Assembly (NCBI GenBank): GCA_937891165.1
Contig: CALAEX010000004.1
Coordinates: forward strand, 1-5,609
Source of the DNA: an uncultured Lachnospiraceae bacterium
Lineage (GTDB): Bacteria; Bacillota; Clostridia; Lachnospirales; Lachnospiraceae
DNA length: 5,609 nucleotides
Reading direction: 5' to 3'
The position numbers and the translations under genes are program-made. How positions within the stretch are numbered: position 1 is the first letter of the stretch; each line of letters opens with the position of its first letter. This document shows positions 5,554 through 5,609 of the stretch, piece after piece. The notes beneath the pieces were generated by a model. The model was not told where the DNA came from. It worked only from the letters and a program-made list of their open reading frames with translations, and searched no databases.

Positions 5554-5609
5554 TTAAAAAATTTCATCGCTTTTTTGGTGGTTTATTATTATCCCAAGAA
5601 AAATGGCTT
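5550..5609 (+). CDS. Start of a DUF2812-like protein, cut by the window edge
   Basis: Only the first 20 codons are present (MIKKFHRFFGGLLL, then SQEKWL), open to the right edge. The ATG overlaps the PadR stop codon as ATGA, and an AAGGAGG site lies 7 nt upstream, so this is a real, translationally coupled gene. The ending QEKWL resembles the conserved K-E-E-K-W-L-N near the start of DUF2812 proteins, which are very often encoded directly after PadR regulators in Firmicutes. The match is short, so the family call is tentative; the existence of the gene is not. Confidence 0.65.
   Translation, partial: MIKKFHRFFGGLLLSQEKWL

Overview
The window looks like chromosomal DNA from a low-GC Firmicute, most likely a clostridium of the Lachnospirales type. 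The basis is an AT-rich composition (roughly one third G+C by eye), canonical sigma-A promoters, strong AGGAGG-type ribosome binding sites before most genes, and a PadR regulator followed by a DUF2812-like gene start. The genus cannot be named from this sequence. If it is a Firmicute of this kind, the cell is probably a monoderm without an outer membrane, which matters for the main operon.

Layout. About 90% of the window is one leftward (minus-strand) operon of six tightly packed genes, read from about 5060 down to 94. In order of transcription they are: a compact MotA/TolQ/ExbB-type channel subunit; an ExbD/TolR-type subunit with the conserved membrane Asp and a coiled coil; a second single-pass protein whose outer domain also looks ExbD/TolR-like; a MoxR AAA+ ATPase; a DUF58 protein; and a polytopic membrane protein ending in a DUF4129-like cytoplasmic tail. 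Gene junctions are a 32-nt gap, a 4-nt ATGA overlap, 39 nt (or 0 nt from an alternative TTG start), 2 nt and a 1-nt TAATG overlap, so they are almost certainly co-transcribed and translationally linked. A sigma-A promoter (TTGGAA-17-TATAAT) lies just upstream. No rho-independent terminator is visible after the last gene; instead an extended -10 promoter points out of the left edge.

Diverging to the right from 5227 is a short PadR-family regulator with a TTG start. It has its own promoter (TTGACA-17-TATAGT) covered by a 42-bp dyad that looks like an autoregulatory operator. It overlaps by ATGA the start of a gene that runs off the right edge and resembles DUF2812 proteins, the usual partner of this PadR type.

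How the genes may work together. MoxR-DUF58-DUF4129 is a recurring set thought to remodel or mature envelope proteins, normally with a transglutaminase-like domain fused to DUF4129; that enzyme domain is absent here. ExbB/ExbD pairs convert ion flow across the membrane into force on the outer side. The operon therefore suggests an uncharacterised envelope machine in which an ion-driven motor with two different ExbD-like stalks is coupled to an AAA+/DUF58 module. The family assignments come from motifs in the sequence; the coupling is inference.
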